Shown in pieces: positions 14,153 to 21,267 of a stretch of DNA of 24,424 nucleotides. Both the position numbers and the translations under genes were made by a program. Origin of the DNA: DATKBT01 sp035546295 (GTDB lineage: Bacteria; Acidobacteriota; Thermoanaerobaculia; Multivoradales; Multivoraceae). How positions within the stretch are numbered: the first letter of the stretch is position 1; each line of letters starts with the position of its first letter. The stretch is taken from assembly GCA_035546295.1 (NCBI GenBank), contig DATKBT010000033.1:1-24424 (forward strand), given 5' to 3'. A model generated the notes under the pieces. It was not told the DNA's origin, searched no databases, and saw only the letters and a program-made list of their open reading frames with translations.

Positions 14153-15232
14153 TCACACCCGCAGCCGTCCCTCCCAGACCGTCACGGCGCGGCCCGCGAG
14201 CCCCACCCGATCTCCCCGCACGGTCACCTCGACCACGCCACCCCGCGCCGACGCCTGGTAGGCGCGCAAGCGCTCGCGCCCCAGCCTTCGCGCCCAGTAC
14301 GGGCCGAGGGTGCAGTGCGCGGAGCCGGTGACCGGATCCTCGGGAACGCCGACCGCCGGAGCGAAGAAGCGGGATACCACGTCGTGGCCGTCCTCGTCCG
14401 CGCGCGCCGTCACGATCACGCCGCGCGCCTCGAGGCTGCCGAGCAGCGCGAAGTCGGGCTCGACGGCGCGCACGGCCTCGGCGTCGAACAGCTCGACCAA
14501 ATAGTCGCCCTCGCCGCTCCGGTGGACGCCAGCGGGCTGGACGCCGAGCGCCTCGATCAGCCCCTCGGGGGGCTCGGCGGGGACCGGATCGCGGGACGGG
14601 AAGTCCAGCTCGATCCAGCCGTCCTCGCGCCGGCGCGCGGCGAGCAGGCCGCTTCGCGTCGAGAACCACGCCGGCTCACCGGCGCCGAGACGACCGCTCT
14701 CCCAGAGGACGTGGGCGCTCGCCAGGGTAGCGTGCCCGCACAGCGCGACCTCGACCTTCGGCGTGAACCACCGCAGCCCGATCGGGGCCTCTTCCGCGGG
14801 CGCCGGCTCGGAGGCCGCCGAGGCGGAAGCGCCGGAATCCGAGACCGAGCCGCGCACGGGTGACGTCGCGCCGCCGGCAGCAGATCGCTCGTTCCCGCCC
14901 CGGCCCTCACCGTCGCCAGCTCGAGCTCCGGATCCGGGCCCAGCTCCGGCTCCCGCTCCGGCCACCTCTCCAGCTCCCCGATCCACGCCCGCTCCGGCTC
15001 TCGCTCCAGTTCCCGGCCCGGCTCGGGCTGTGGCTCGGGCTGGGGGAACGCGGACGAACGCCGTCTCGGAGAGGTTCATCTCGGCCGCCAGCGACTGCAT
15101 CCACTCCGGATCCCGCTCCTCGGCCAGCAGGCAGACCGCCGCCGGATTGCCGCGAAACGGCCCGTCGGCAAAGGCATCGACGCAGAACATCGGCGCGTCC
15201 TCGAATCGCCTCCCCTCCACTACCTCGTCCAT
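14153..15232 (-). CDS. PhzF-family isomerase/epimerase-like protein with large low-complexity insertion
   Basis: A 359-residue protein. The PhzF N-terminal signature reads FCVDAFADGPFRGNPAAVCLL and MNLSETAF, where the Glu (Glu56) matches the catalytic acid/base. After a Gly/Ala/Arg/Ser-rich stretch (residues about 63-150) the fold resumes with LRWFTPKVEVALCGHATLAS; the C-terminus has PEDPVTGSAHCTLGPYW. Without the insertion it is about 270 residues, the normal family size. PhzF relatives isomerise small metabolites; most genomic homologues have no known substrate. The ATG at 15232 is chosen because a promoter (15240-15268) places the transcript start at it; the ATG at 15190, with a GAGGA 7 nt upstream, is an alternative that begins at the conserved core. 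A TTG at 15268 would fall in the -35 box. Confidence 0.85.
   Translation of the reverse strand: MDEVVEGRRFEDAPMFCVDAFADGPFRGNPAAVCLLAEERDPEWMQSLAAEMNLSETAFVRVPPARATARAGPGTGARAGAGVDRGAGEVAGAGAGAGPGSGARAGDGEGRGGNERSAAGGATSPVRGSVSDSGASASAASEPAPAEEAPIGLRWFTPKVEVALCGHATLASAHVLWESGRLGAGEPAWFSTRSGLLAARRREDGWIELDFPSRDPVPAEPPEGLIEALGVQPAGVHRSGEGDYLVELFDAEAVRAVEPDFALLGSLEARGVIVTARADEDGHDVVSRFFAPAVGVPEDPVTGSAHCTLGPYWARRLGRERLRAYQASARGGVVEVTVRGDRVGLAGRAVTVWEGRLRV
14783..15046 (-). repeat. Low-complexity coding insertion in the PhzF-like gene
   Basis: About 264 bases of GC-rich irregular repeats built from GCTCCG, GCTCTCG and CCCGG-like units. They encode about 88 residues dominated by Gly, Ala, Arg and Ser. 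The stretch keeps the frame and splits the conserved N-terminal lobe of PhzF. Confidence 0.75.
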
Positions 15233-15239
15233 CGAGTCC

Positions 15240-15268
15240 ACTCTATGGAAGCTCCTCAAACACCACAA
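15240..15268 (-). promoter_or_regulatory. Candidate sigma-70-type promoter for the PhzF-like gene
   Basis: On the minus strand, TTGTGG (15268-15263), a 17-base spacer and TAGAGT (15245-15240) precede the ATG at 15232 by 7 bases. The spacing is the optimal one; 3 of 6 bases match the -35 consensus and 4 of 6 the -10. It would give a leaderless transcript. Confidence 0.5.
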
Positions 15269-15497
15269 GTTGCGCCTGTCGCTGTGGTACGCTTTTCGGT
15301 CTCTCAGGCTTTGGACGAAGCGCGGGAGCGATCCGCTGCGACGGCTGATCAGCCTCTGGGACCTGGGGCGATCGCGCCGGGTCCCGCGCCGAGCTCGAAG
15401 CCCCCGAGCAGCTCGTCGTCGTGATCGAATCCTCTGCTTCCCACGCCCGCCACCCGGTCGACGAGCACGCGGTGGAAGCGTAGACGTCCATCTCGAT

Positions 15498-15533
15498 CCC
15501 GAACGTCCCGAACGGCCCGAACCACCCGAACGC
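15498..15533. repeat. Four tandem 9-bp repeats upstream of the amidase gene
   Basis: The unit CCCGAACNN repeats exactly four times (ending GT, GG, CA, GC) at 15498, 15507, 15516 and 15525. The array ends 20 bases before the amidase ATG, where it could affect transcription or translation of the operon. Confidence 0.8.
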
Positions 15534-15553
15534 CAGGCCCTCTCTCGACATCA

Positions 15554-16813
15554 ATGGCCAAGCTGGAGCAGCTCAAGCGGTCGATCCTCGACCAGGCGGT
15601 GAGCGAGAACGTCGACCTGATCACGGGGCGCCGGCGCGTGCGTCGCCAGGTCCAGCCCGTTCCCCGCACGCTGCGTCTCCTGATCGTGGTGTTGTCGATC
15701 GGTTTCACCCTCGCCGTCGCAGGTCTGTTGCGCGACCGGCTGTCGGGCGTCGCGGCGGAGGCCCGGACTGCGGCCTCGGATGCGGGTGCGACGGCAGCGG
15801 AGGATGCGGTCGGCACTCGTGCAGCCAGGCTCGGCCGCTCCTCCGAGGGATCGCCCCAGGGCATCACGGCGAGCTCGCTCGGTCTGACCGCGAGCGCGCT
15901 GGACCCGGCTGCGAGCTCGCTCGAAGGGTCGGTGAGCTCGCTCGACCCGACCGGGGCCGAGAATGGCGACGGCTCCAGCGGCGGTGCGGATGCCGACCCG
16001 TCGTCGGCGCCTTCGCTCGACCCGGGCGCGGCTGCCGGCGATCGGCTCTACTCGGCGCCCAGCCGGATCGACCCCGGAATCCTCCCGCTCAGCGTCCGCC
16101 GCGTGATCCTCGATCCCGGGCACGGCGGCCAGAGCCCGGGCACGGTCGCCTCGGACCTGCTCGAGAAAGAGCTCACGCTCGACATCGCGCTGCGCCTCGA
16201 GCAGCTGCTCTCCGCCGGCGGCTACGAGGTCTCGATGACGCGCGACGACGACACCCATGTCGAGCTCGCCGACCGCGTCGAGCTCGCCAACCGCGAGCGC
16301 GGCGACCTGTTCGTGTCGATCCACGTCAACTGGCTCGGCACCAACGACGCGCGCGGTATCGAGACGTTCTACCTCGGGCCGACCGACGACCCGATCCTGG
16401 AGCAGCTCGCTCACGTCGAGAACAAGGGCTCGGGGTACTCGCTGACCGACTTCCGGACCCTGCTCGACGGCATCTACGCCGACGCTCGTCGCGACGTCTC
16501 GCGGGATCTCGCAGCGAGCATCCACCACGAGCTGGTTCGGCACCTGCGCAAGGTCTCGCCGAACCTGCGCGATCGCGGGGTCAAGACCGCGCCGTTCGTC
16601 GTGCTGATCGGCACCCAGATGCCGGCGGTGCTCGCCGAGGTCTCCTGCCTGTCGAGCACCGAGGAGATCGCGCTGCTGCGCGAGCCCTCGTACCGGCAGC
16701 AGATCGCCGAAGCGCTGCACGCCGGCATCGCCTCCTACGCCCGTTCCCTCGAACCCTCTCCCCTCACCGCACGCTCGTCGGCGACCATCGCAGCCGGCCA
16801 CCGAGGAAATTGA
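15554..16813 (+). CDS. Membrane-anchored N-acetylmuramoyl-L-alanine amidase (Amidase_3)
   Basis: A 419-residue protein that cleaves the amide bond between MurNAc and L-Ala in peptidoglycan. Residues 1-37 are basic and cytoplasmic; residues about 38-59 form one transmembrane helix or uncleaved signal anchor. Residues about 62-175 are a Ser/Ala/Asp/Gly-rich linker with repeated SSL-type units. The catalytic domain from about 180 has the zinc ligands His190 (LDPGHGG), Glu204 (LLEKELTLDIA) and His257 (VSIHVNW), and the catalytic Glu362 (MPAVLAEVSCLSS). No inhibitory helix or AMIN/SPOR domain is obvious. The linker would let the domain reach the wall from the inner membrane. The MamK-like gene begins 2 nt after its TGA, so the pair is an operon. 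Confidence 0.93.
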   Translation: MAKLEQLKRSILDQAVSENVDLITGRRRVRRQVQPVPRTLRLLIVVLSIGFTLAVAGLLRDRLSGVAAEARTAASDAGATAAEDAVGTRAARLGRSSEGSPQGITASSLGLTASALDPAASSLEGSVSSLDPTGAENGDGSSGGADADPSSAPSLDPGAAAGDRLYSAPSRIDPGILPLSVRRVILDPGHGGQSPGTVASDLLEKELTLDIALRLEQLLSAGGYEVSMTRDDDTHVELADRVELANRERGDLFVSIHVNWLGTNDARGIETFYLGPTDDPILEQLAHVENKGSGYSLTDFRTLLDGIYADARRDVSRDLAASIHHELVRHLRKVSPNLRDRGVKTAPFVVLIGTQMPAVLAEVSCLSSTEEIALLREPSYRQQIAEALHAGIASYARSLEPSPLTARSSATIAAGHRGN

Positions 16814-16815
16814 AG

Positions 16816-17850
16816 ATGGCATCCAACACCTACCTCAACGTCGGCATCGACCTGGGCACCTCGCGCAGCTCGATCTCGGCCTCCAACGGCGTCCGTCACG
16901 TGGTCGAGAGCTACGTCGGCTGGCCGCTCGACATGGTCGCGCGCAAGGTGCTCAAGCGCGACGTGCTGATCGGCGAGGAGGCGCTCGAGAACCGGCCGAT
17001 GCTCGACCTGCACCGCCCGCTCGAGCGCGGGCTGATCAAGGAGGGCTCGGAGAAGGACGAGGAGGCGGTGCGCGCGCTGCTCAGCCACCTGCTCGAGCTC
17101 GCCATGAAGAACGGCGATGGCGACGGCGGCGCCAAGGTCAGGGCCGTGGTCGGCGTGCCGGCGGCGGCGCTGCGCGTCAACAAGCAGAACCTCCGGCGGG
17201 CGATGGAGGGGCTGGTCGACCGGCTGATGATCGTGTCCGAGCCGTTCGCGGTCGCCTACGGGCTCGAGGCCCTGCTCCACGCGCTGATCATCGACGTCGG
17301 CGCCGGCACCACCGACTTCTGCGTGATGAACGGCCGCTATCCGACCGAGGACGACCAGAAGACGCTCACCGTGGCGGGCGACTCGGTCGACGAGCTGGCC
17401 TTCAACATGATCCGCGAGCGCTATCCCGAGGCGACGATCTCGCGCTTCATGGTCCGCTCCTGGAAGGAGCAGCACGCGAGCGTGGGTGAGTCGAAGGGCA
17501 AGATCGAGGTCGAGGCGCCGATCCAGGGCAAGCCGACGACGATCGACATCACCCGCGAGCTGCGCGCCGCCTGCGAGAGCCTGGTGGCGCCGCTCACCGA
17601 GACGATGGTCGACCTCATCTCGCGCGTCGAGCCCGAGTACCAGGCGAAGGTGCGCAACAACGTCGTGCTCTCGGGCGGCACGGGGTTGATCGGCGGTCTC
17701 GGCGCGGAGCTCGAGAAGGCGCTCGGAGAGATCGGGGGCGGCAAGGTCAAGGTGATCCAGGACCCGGTGTACGTCGGCTCAGACGGCGGTCTCAGCATCG
17801 CCACGGACGCGCCGGCGTCGGATTGGGAGAAGCTCTCGATCAAGGGGTAG
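16816..17850 (+). CDS. MamK-like bacterial actin (MreB/ParM superfamily ATPase)
   Basis: A 344-residue actin-fold protein. Phosphate-1 motif: GIDLGTSRSSI (residues 10-20). Phosphate-2: IIDVGAGTTDFCV (158-170). Adenosine motif: VVLSGGTGLIGGLGAEL (283-299). Compared from memory with MamK of magnetotactic bacteria, it shares the order and wording of VGWPLDM, the VVGVPAAA-LR-x-NK stretch, the VSEPFAVAYGLEALLHALIIDVGAGTT region, the EDDQKTLTVAGDSVDE region, the KEQ-x-x-SVG helix and the tail PASDWEKL. Length is the same as MamK. This resemblance is closer than to MreB, which lacks the EDDQ/AGDSVDE wording. There is no N-terminal membrane-binding helix. The ATG at 16816 follows GAGGA (16803-16807) at 8 nt. 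It follows the amidase directly, implying filament-guided wall hydrolysis or cell-shape work rather than magnetosomes. Confidence 0.85.
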   Translation: MASNTYLNVGIDLGTSRSSISASNGVRHVVESYVGWPLDMVARKVLKRDVLIGEEALENRPMLDLHRPLERGLIKEGSEKDEEAVRALLSHLLELAMKNGDGDGGAKVRAVVGVPAAALRVNKQNLRRAMEGLVDRLMIVSEPFAVAYGLEALLHALIIDVGAGTTDFCVMNGRYPTEDDQKTLTVAGDSVDELAFNMIRERYPEATISRFMVRSWKEQHASVGESKGKIEVEAPIQGKPTTIDITRELRAACESLVAPLTETMVDLISRVEPEYQAKVRNNVVLSGGTGLIGGLGAELEKALGEIGGGKVKVIQDPVYVGSDGGLSIATDAPASDWEKLSIKG

Positions 17851-17857
17851 AGAATCC

Positions 17858-17926
17858 TCGGCCGACCGGGGGTCGGCCGCTGCGGGCGAAACGCCAGACC
17901 TCCCGGTCGGCCGATCGCGACGGGCC
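17858..17926. repeat. Palindromic intergenic repeat, copy 2 with a second part
   Basis: CGGCCGACC (17859-17867) and GGTCGGCCG (17871-17879) form a perfect 9-bp inverted repeat around GGG. The same arms occur at 6413-6434. A second related piece, GGTCGGCCGATCGCGACGGG at 17905-17924, reads on the other strand like the GTCGCGATCGGCCG core of the other copies. The hairpin starts 8 bases after the MamK-like stop and might also end transcription, but no T tract follows. Confidence 0.7.
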
Positions 17927-18067
17927 GCGCATCGGCGTTGGCTGGAAGGTGGCTGCGCGCTCGTCGTCCGACCAGGGGATCGGCCGCTACGGGAAGAGAG
18001 GCGATTGCGGCTACCATGCGCGCCCGGGAGTCACGATGCGCACAGGATCGCGCCGGGAGCGGGACGA

Positions 18068-18994
18068 ATGGTGAAGGATCCGGCGAACAGCTCGGACAGC
18101 GACGCGCCCACCAGGGCGAAGGGCAGAGCCGACGGCAAGAGCGGGGGAAAGCGGAAGAAGGACGTCAAGGAGCCCGACGTCGACCTCCAAACGCTCTACG
18201 AAGCCTCCGTTCAGAACGTCGACGCCGATGTCGACTTCATCGAGCGGATCTGGCGGAAGGAGCATGGCGAGATGCCGCATTGGCTGCGCGAGGATTTCTG
18301 CGGCAGCGCGTCGCTCGCCGCGCATTTCGTCACGCGACACCCCGACAACCGTGCCCTCGGCGTCGACCTCGACGGCGTCACGCTCGCATGGGGACGCCGT
18401 CACCGGGTCGAGCGGCTCGGCGACGCCGCCTCGCGCATCACGCTCCTCGAGCGTGACGTGCTCCATTCCGCCGAGGACGACCTCGAGGTGGTCACCGCCT
18501 TCAACTTCTCGTACTGGATCTTCCGCACCCGCGAGGAGCTGCGCGCCTACTTCGCGTCGGTCCACGATTCGTTGCGCGTCGGCGGCGTGTTCTTCCTCGA
18601 CGTCTTCGGCGGCACCGCCGCGATGGACACCGTCGAGGAGGAGACCAGGCACCCCCGCCAGGAGGACCCGTACGGCGTCCGGATCCCGGCGTTCTCCTAC
18701 CTCTGGGATCAGGCCTCCTTCAACCCGATCGACCACGAGTTCGTGTGCCACATCCACTTCGAGGTGGGCCGCGGCCGGCGCCGCAAGACGCTGCGCAAGG
18801 CGTTCACCTACGAGTGGCGCTTTTGGACCCTGCCGGAGCTGCGCGAGCTGCTGGCCGAGGCGGGCTTCTCGCGCTCCGACGTCTACGTCGAGGGATGGGA
18901 CGAGGAGGCCGACGAGCCGGACGGGATCTTCCGGCTCAGGAAGCGCTTCGACAACGAGGGGAGCTGGATCGCCTACCTGGTGGCGGTCAGGTAG
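18068..18994 (+). CDS. Class I SAM-dependent methyltransferase
   Basis: A 308-residue protein. Residues 1-35 are a Lys/Ser/Asp-rich disordered tail. The Rossmann-like core starts at LQTLYEASVQNVDADVDF; motif I is LREDFCGSASLAAHFV (about 73-88), followed by ALGVDLDGVTLAWGRRH (motif II acidic residue). LEVVTAFNFSYWIF is the post-II strand, and GGVFFLDVFGG lies later. The DFCG variant of motif I marks a broad bacterial family with no assigned substrate. The ATG at 18068 follows GGGAGCGGGACGA, an acceptable Shine-Dalgarno; an in-frame start at 18005 would add 21 residues with no conserved features. It stands alone after the MamK-like gene, separated by the repeat. Confidence 0.85.
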   Translation: MVKDPANSSDSDAPTRAKGRADGKSGGKRKKDVKEPDVDLQTLYEASVQNVDADVDFIERIWRKEHGEMPHWLREDFCGSASLAAHFVTRHPDNRALGVDLDGVTLAWGRRHRVERLGDAASRITLLERDVLHSAEDDLEVVTAFNFSYWIFRTREELRAYFASVHDSLRVGGVFFLDVFGGTAAMDTVEEETRHPRQEDPYGVRIPAFSYLWDQASFNPIDHEFVCHIHFEVGRGRRRKTLRKAFTYEWRFWTLPELRELLAEAGFSRSDVYVEGWDEEADEPDGIFRLRKRFDNEGSWIAYLVAVR

Positions 18995-19122
18995 CCGATC
19001 TGCCTCGACCAAGTCTCGGAGGCCGAAGGCACCAGGGCCCGGCGTACCGCGCCGGATGCCGCCGGCAGGATCAGCCACATCGGCCTCGCCGGCGCCCGCC
19101 AATCCTGACCGGCCGGCCAATG

Positions 19123-19128
19123 TATGAT
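19123..19128 (+). promoter_or_regulatory. Possible -10 element for the propeller-cytochrome gene
   Basis: TATGAT (5 of 6 to consensus) lies 68 bases before the ATG at 19197 in an otherwise GC-rich spacer. No matching -35 at 16-18 bases was found, so this is weak. Confidence 0.25.
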
Positions 19129-19196
19129 GATCTCTCCCGGTCCTCGCCCGGAACCGCCCGCGGCCGCACGCCGCGACGTCCCCCTTGGGAGGCAGC

Positions 19197-20912
19197 ATGA
19201 ACAAGAGAAGTGGAGTCGCCGTCCTCGTCCTGCTCGCAGCCGCGGCGTTCGCCTTCGCCGCCAACGGCGTTCTCGCCAACAATGCCGTCGACGTGCCGCA
19301 GGTCCAGATCTCGGGCAAGGTCACCGACGACCAGGGCAAGCCGCTCGGTGGGGCTCTGGTGACGGCCTACGACTCGGACATGGAGCGCAGCGTCACCGTC
19401 TACACCAAGCCGGACGGTACCTACACGCTCGACAACCTCCGCATGGACGAGTACAAGGTCCGCGCGCGCCAGATCGGCCGTGAGGACGCCTGGAAGGAGA
19501 TCGGCGACGTCCACGAAGGGGCGACCGGCGTCGACCTCTCGATGGCCAAGGCCTCGGGCCTCGACCTGCAGGGGCAGCGCACGGGTGTCGACCTGCTCGG
19601 GCTGCTCGAGTGGGAGGACGAGAAGGACGCGCTCAACTTCAAGATGATGTGCGCCTACTGCCACCAGATCGGCACCCTCGGATTCCGATCCCCGGAGGAG
19701 CCCGTCGACTGGGAGGTGATGCTCACCCGAATGGACGGCTTCCCGGGGCTCTACGAGCACACCCAGAAGACGCTGGTCGACCGCATCGTCGAGGTCTACG
19801 GCCGCGAGGCGGAGAAGACCTGGCCCGAGTACCAGCCTCCCGCGCCGCCGAGCGGCGACGCGATCCGGGCCGAGGTCCGGGAGTGGTACATGGGCAAGGA
19901 GAACGACGCCATGATCCACGACCTCGAGCTCGGCAACGACGGGCTCGTGTACACCGTGGACATGTCGAACGACGCGATCGAGACGCTCGACCCGGCGACC
20001 GGCAAGCGCCAGGTCTACTCGATCCCGGGCGGCAAGGCCTACGACTCCTTCGATCCCGCGATCAAGGGCCCGCACTCGGTCGAGATGGATGCCGACGGCG
20101 ACATGTGGGTCACCCTCGCGCTCTCCGGCCAGATGGCCAAGTTCGACACCAAGAAGAAGGAGTGGGAGGTGGTTCCCGGAGCGCCGGCGCCGCGGCCGCG
20201 CGGCGGCTATCCCCACACCCTGCGCATCGACCAGAAGGGCATCGTGTGGTTCACCGACGCCGCCGGCTGGGTGAGCTCGCTCGACCCGAGCAAGTACGAC
20301 GCCGAGGAGAAGCGTTACGAGGTCAAGATGTACCCGCTGCCGAACGCCGATCAGGTGCGCGGCGCGGGCGCGCGCGGCGAGTCGCGCGGCGTGACGCCCT
20401 ACGGCATCGACATCGCCCCCAACGGCCACGTCTGGTACGGCAAGCTCAACGGGCAGCGGCTCGGCCGCATCATCCCCGAGCTCGCCGACGACGATCCGAA
20501 CAAGATCGTCGAGTGGCAGCCGCCGGTCCACGGCCCGCGCCGCTTCCACGTGGCGCCCAACGGCCTGATCTGGGTCCCGGGCTGGGCCAGTGGCGACATC
20601 GCCTCGTTCGACCCGAACACCGAGGAGTGGGCGGTCTACCCGCTTCCCCAGGGGCCGGACTCGCTGCCCTACGCGCTCAACGTCGAGCCCAAGACCGGTC
20701 ACGTGTGGATCTGCGGCACCGGCACCGACTCGATGCTGCGCTTCGATCCCGAGAAGGGCACCTTCACCGAGTACCTGATGCCGACCCGCGTCACCTACAC
20801 CCGGGAGGTCGAGTTCGATGACCAGGGCAACGTCTGGGTCACCAACTCGAACTACCCGGTCCGTCATGTCGAGAACGGGCACGGTTCGGTGATCCGCATC
20901 AGCACGATGTAG
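19197..20912 (+). CDS. Secreted carboxypeptidase-regulatory / cytochrome c / Vgb-like beta-propeller fusion
   Basis: A 571-residue exported protein. Residues 1-28 are a signal peptide (NKR, then a long Val/Leu/Ala core ending ANGVLANNA). Residues about 35-115 are a carboxypeptidase-regulatory-like beta domain (VQISGKVTDDQGKPLGGALVTAY, GTYTLDNLRMDEYKVRA). CAYCH at 152-156 is a c-type haem site, followed by a helical segment with Met in MLTRMDGFPG as a possible axial ligand. From about 225 to the end there are repeated beta-propeller blades (DGLVYTVDMSNDAIETLDP, DGDMWVTLALSGQMAKFD, KGIVWFTDAAGWVSSLDP, NGHVWYGKL, NGLIWVPGW, TGHVWICGTGTDSMLRFDP, QGNVWVTNSNYP) like virginiamycin B lyase. The ATG at 19197 has GGGAGG 4-5 nt upstream. 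A terminator follows. It probably acts outside the inner membrane as a haem protein of unknown substrate; streptogramin cleavage is not implied. Confidence 0.85.
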   Translation: MNKRSGVAVLVLLAAAAFAFAANGVLANNAVDVPQVQISGKVTDDQGKPLGGALVTAYDSDMERSVTVYTKPDGTYTLDNLRMDEYKVRARQIGREDAWKEIGDVHEGATGVDLSMAKASGLDLQGQRTGVDLLGLLEWEDEKDALNFKMMCAYCHQIGTLGFRSPEEPVDWEVMLTRMDGFPGLYEHTQKTLVDRIVEVYGREAEKTWPEYQPPAPPSGDAIRAEVREWYMGKENDAMIHDLELGNDGLVYTVDMSNDAIETLDPATGKRQVYSIPGGKAYDSFDPAIKGPHSVEMDADGDMWVTLALSGQMAKFDTKKKEWEVVPGAPAPRPRGGYPHTLRIDQKGIVWFTDAAGWVSSLDPSKYDAEEKRYEVKMYPLPNADQVRGAGARGESRGVTPYGIDIAPNGHVWYGKLNGQRLGRIIPELADDDPNKIVEWQPPVHGPRRFHVAPNGLIWVPGWASGDIASFDPNTEEWAVYPLPQGPDSLPYALNVEPKTGHVWICGTGTDSMLRFDPEKGTFTEYLMPTRVTYTREVEFDDQGNVWVTNSNYPVRHVENGHGSVIRISTM

Positions 20913-21267
20913 CCCCGGCGGGACACTGGTCCTGGTCCTGGCCATCCCACCAGGCCTGACGAATCCGGGCGGGGTCGCGAAGCGGCTCCGCCCTTCTTCG
21001 GGTGCGACGCACCGTGGGTCTCGTGACATGGCGCGGTCCCGACGTCTGGGGACGCTGGGGGCGCTGCTGCGACTGGTGTCCAGGACGGTCCCCGGCGGTT
21101 TCGCCGAAGGACTCTGGCAAGATCAGGCGGACTCCGTCGGGACCCGATCGGATCGGGAGCCGGACGGATCTGGCGGCGACGGCGTCGGTGGTCCGCTGGT
21201 GATCAGGACGATCGGGCGGGAGCCGGGCTCGGTCTTGCCGCCTGTGACAGCCAAGGAGCATCCCACG
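20913..21267. other. Spacer between the propeller-cytochrome gene and the peroxidase gene
   Basis: 355 bases. A strong hairpin (20967-20993) lies near the left end. The frame of the peroxidase is open upstream to 21028, but the added residues are not signal-peptide-like and would hide the real one. No other gene is seen. Confidence 0.55.
20967..20999 (+). terminator. Likely intrinsic terminator of the propeller-cytochrome gene
   Basis: The arms 20967-20978 and 20982-20993 pair over 12 bp as RNA, with two G-U pairs and a GAA loop, all others G-C. TTCTT follows at once. It begins 54 bases past the stop. The T tract is short and interrupted, so efficiency is uncertain. Confidence 0.6.

Larger units (their letters stand above)
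15233..15553. other. Divergent spacer between the PhzF-like gene and the amidase operon
   Basis: These 321 bases contain no gene that I can support. They hold the PhzF-like promoter candidate at the left end and four 9-bp tandem repeats at 15498-15533 just before the amidase start. Confidence 0.55.

Noticed and set aside
10085..14669. Long minus-strand frames opposite the VOC, GH20 and phosphotransferase genes
   Set aside because: They cross several real genes and have no recognisable domains; GC-skewed codon positions explain them.
16816..17850. Magnetosome gene island
   Set aside because: Only the actin resembles a magnetosome protein; none of the other mam-type genes is present in the window.
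19197..20912. Streptogramin-resistance gene (virginiamycin B lyase)
   Set aside because: The propeller resembles that family, but the export signal, haem site and extra N-terminal domain point to another role.
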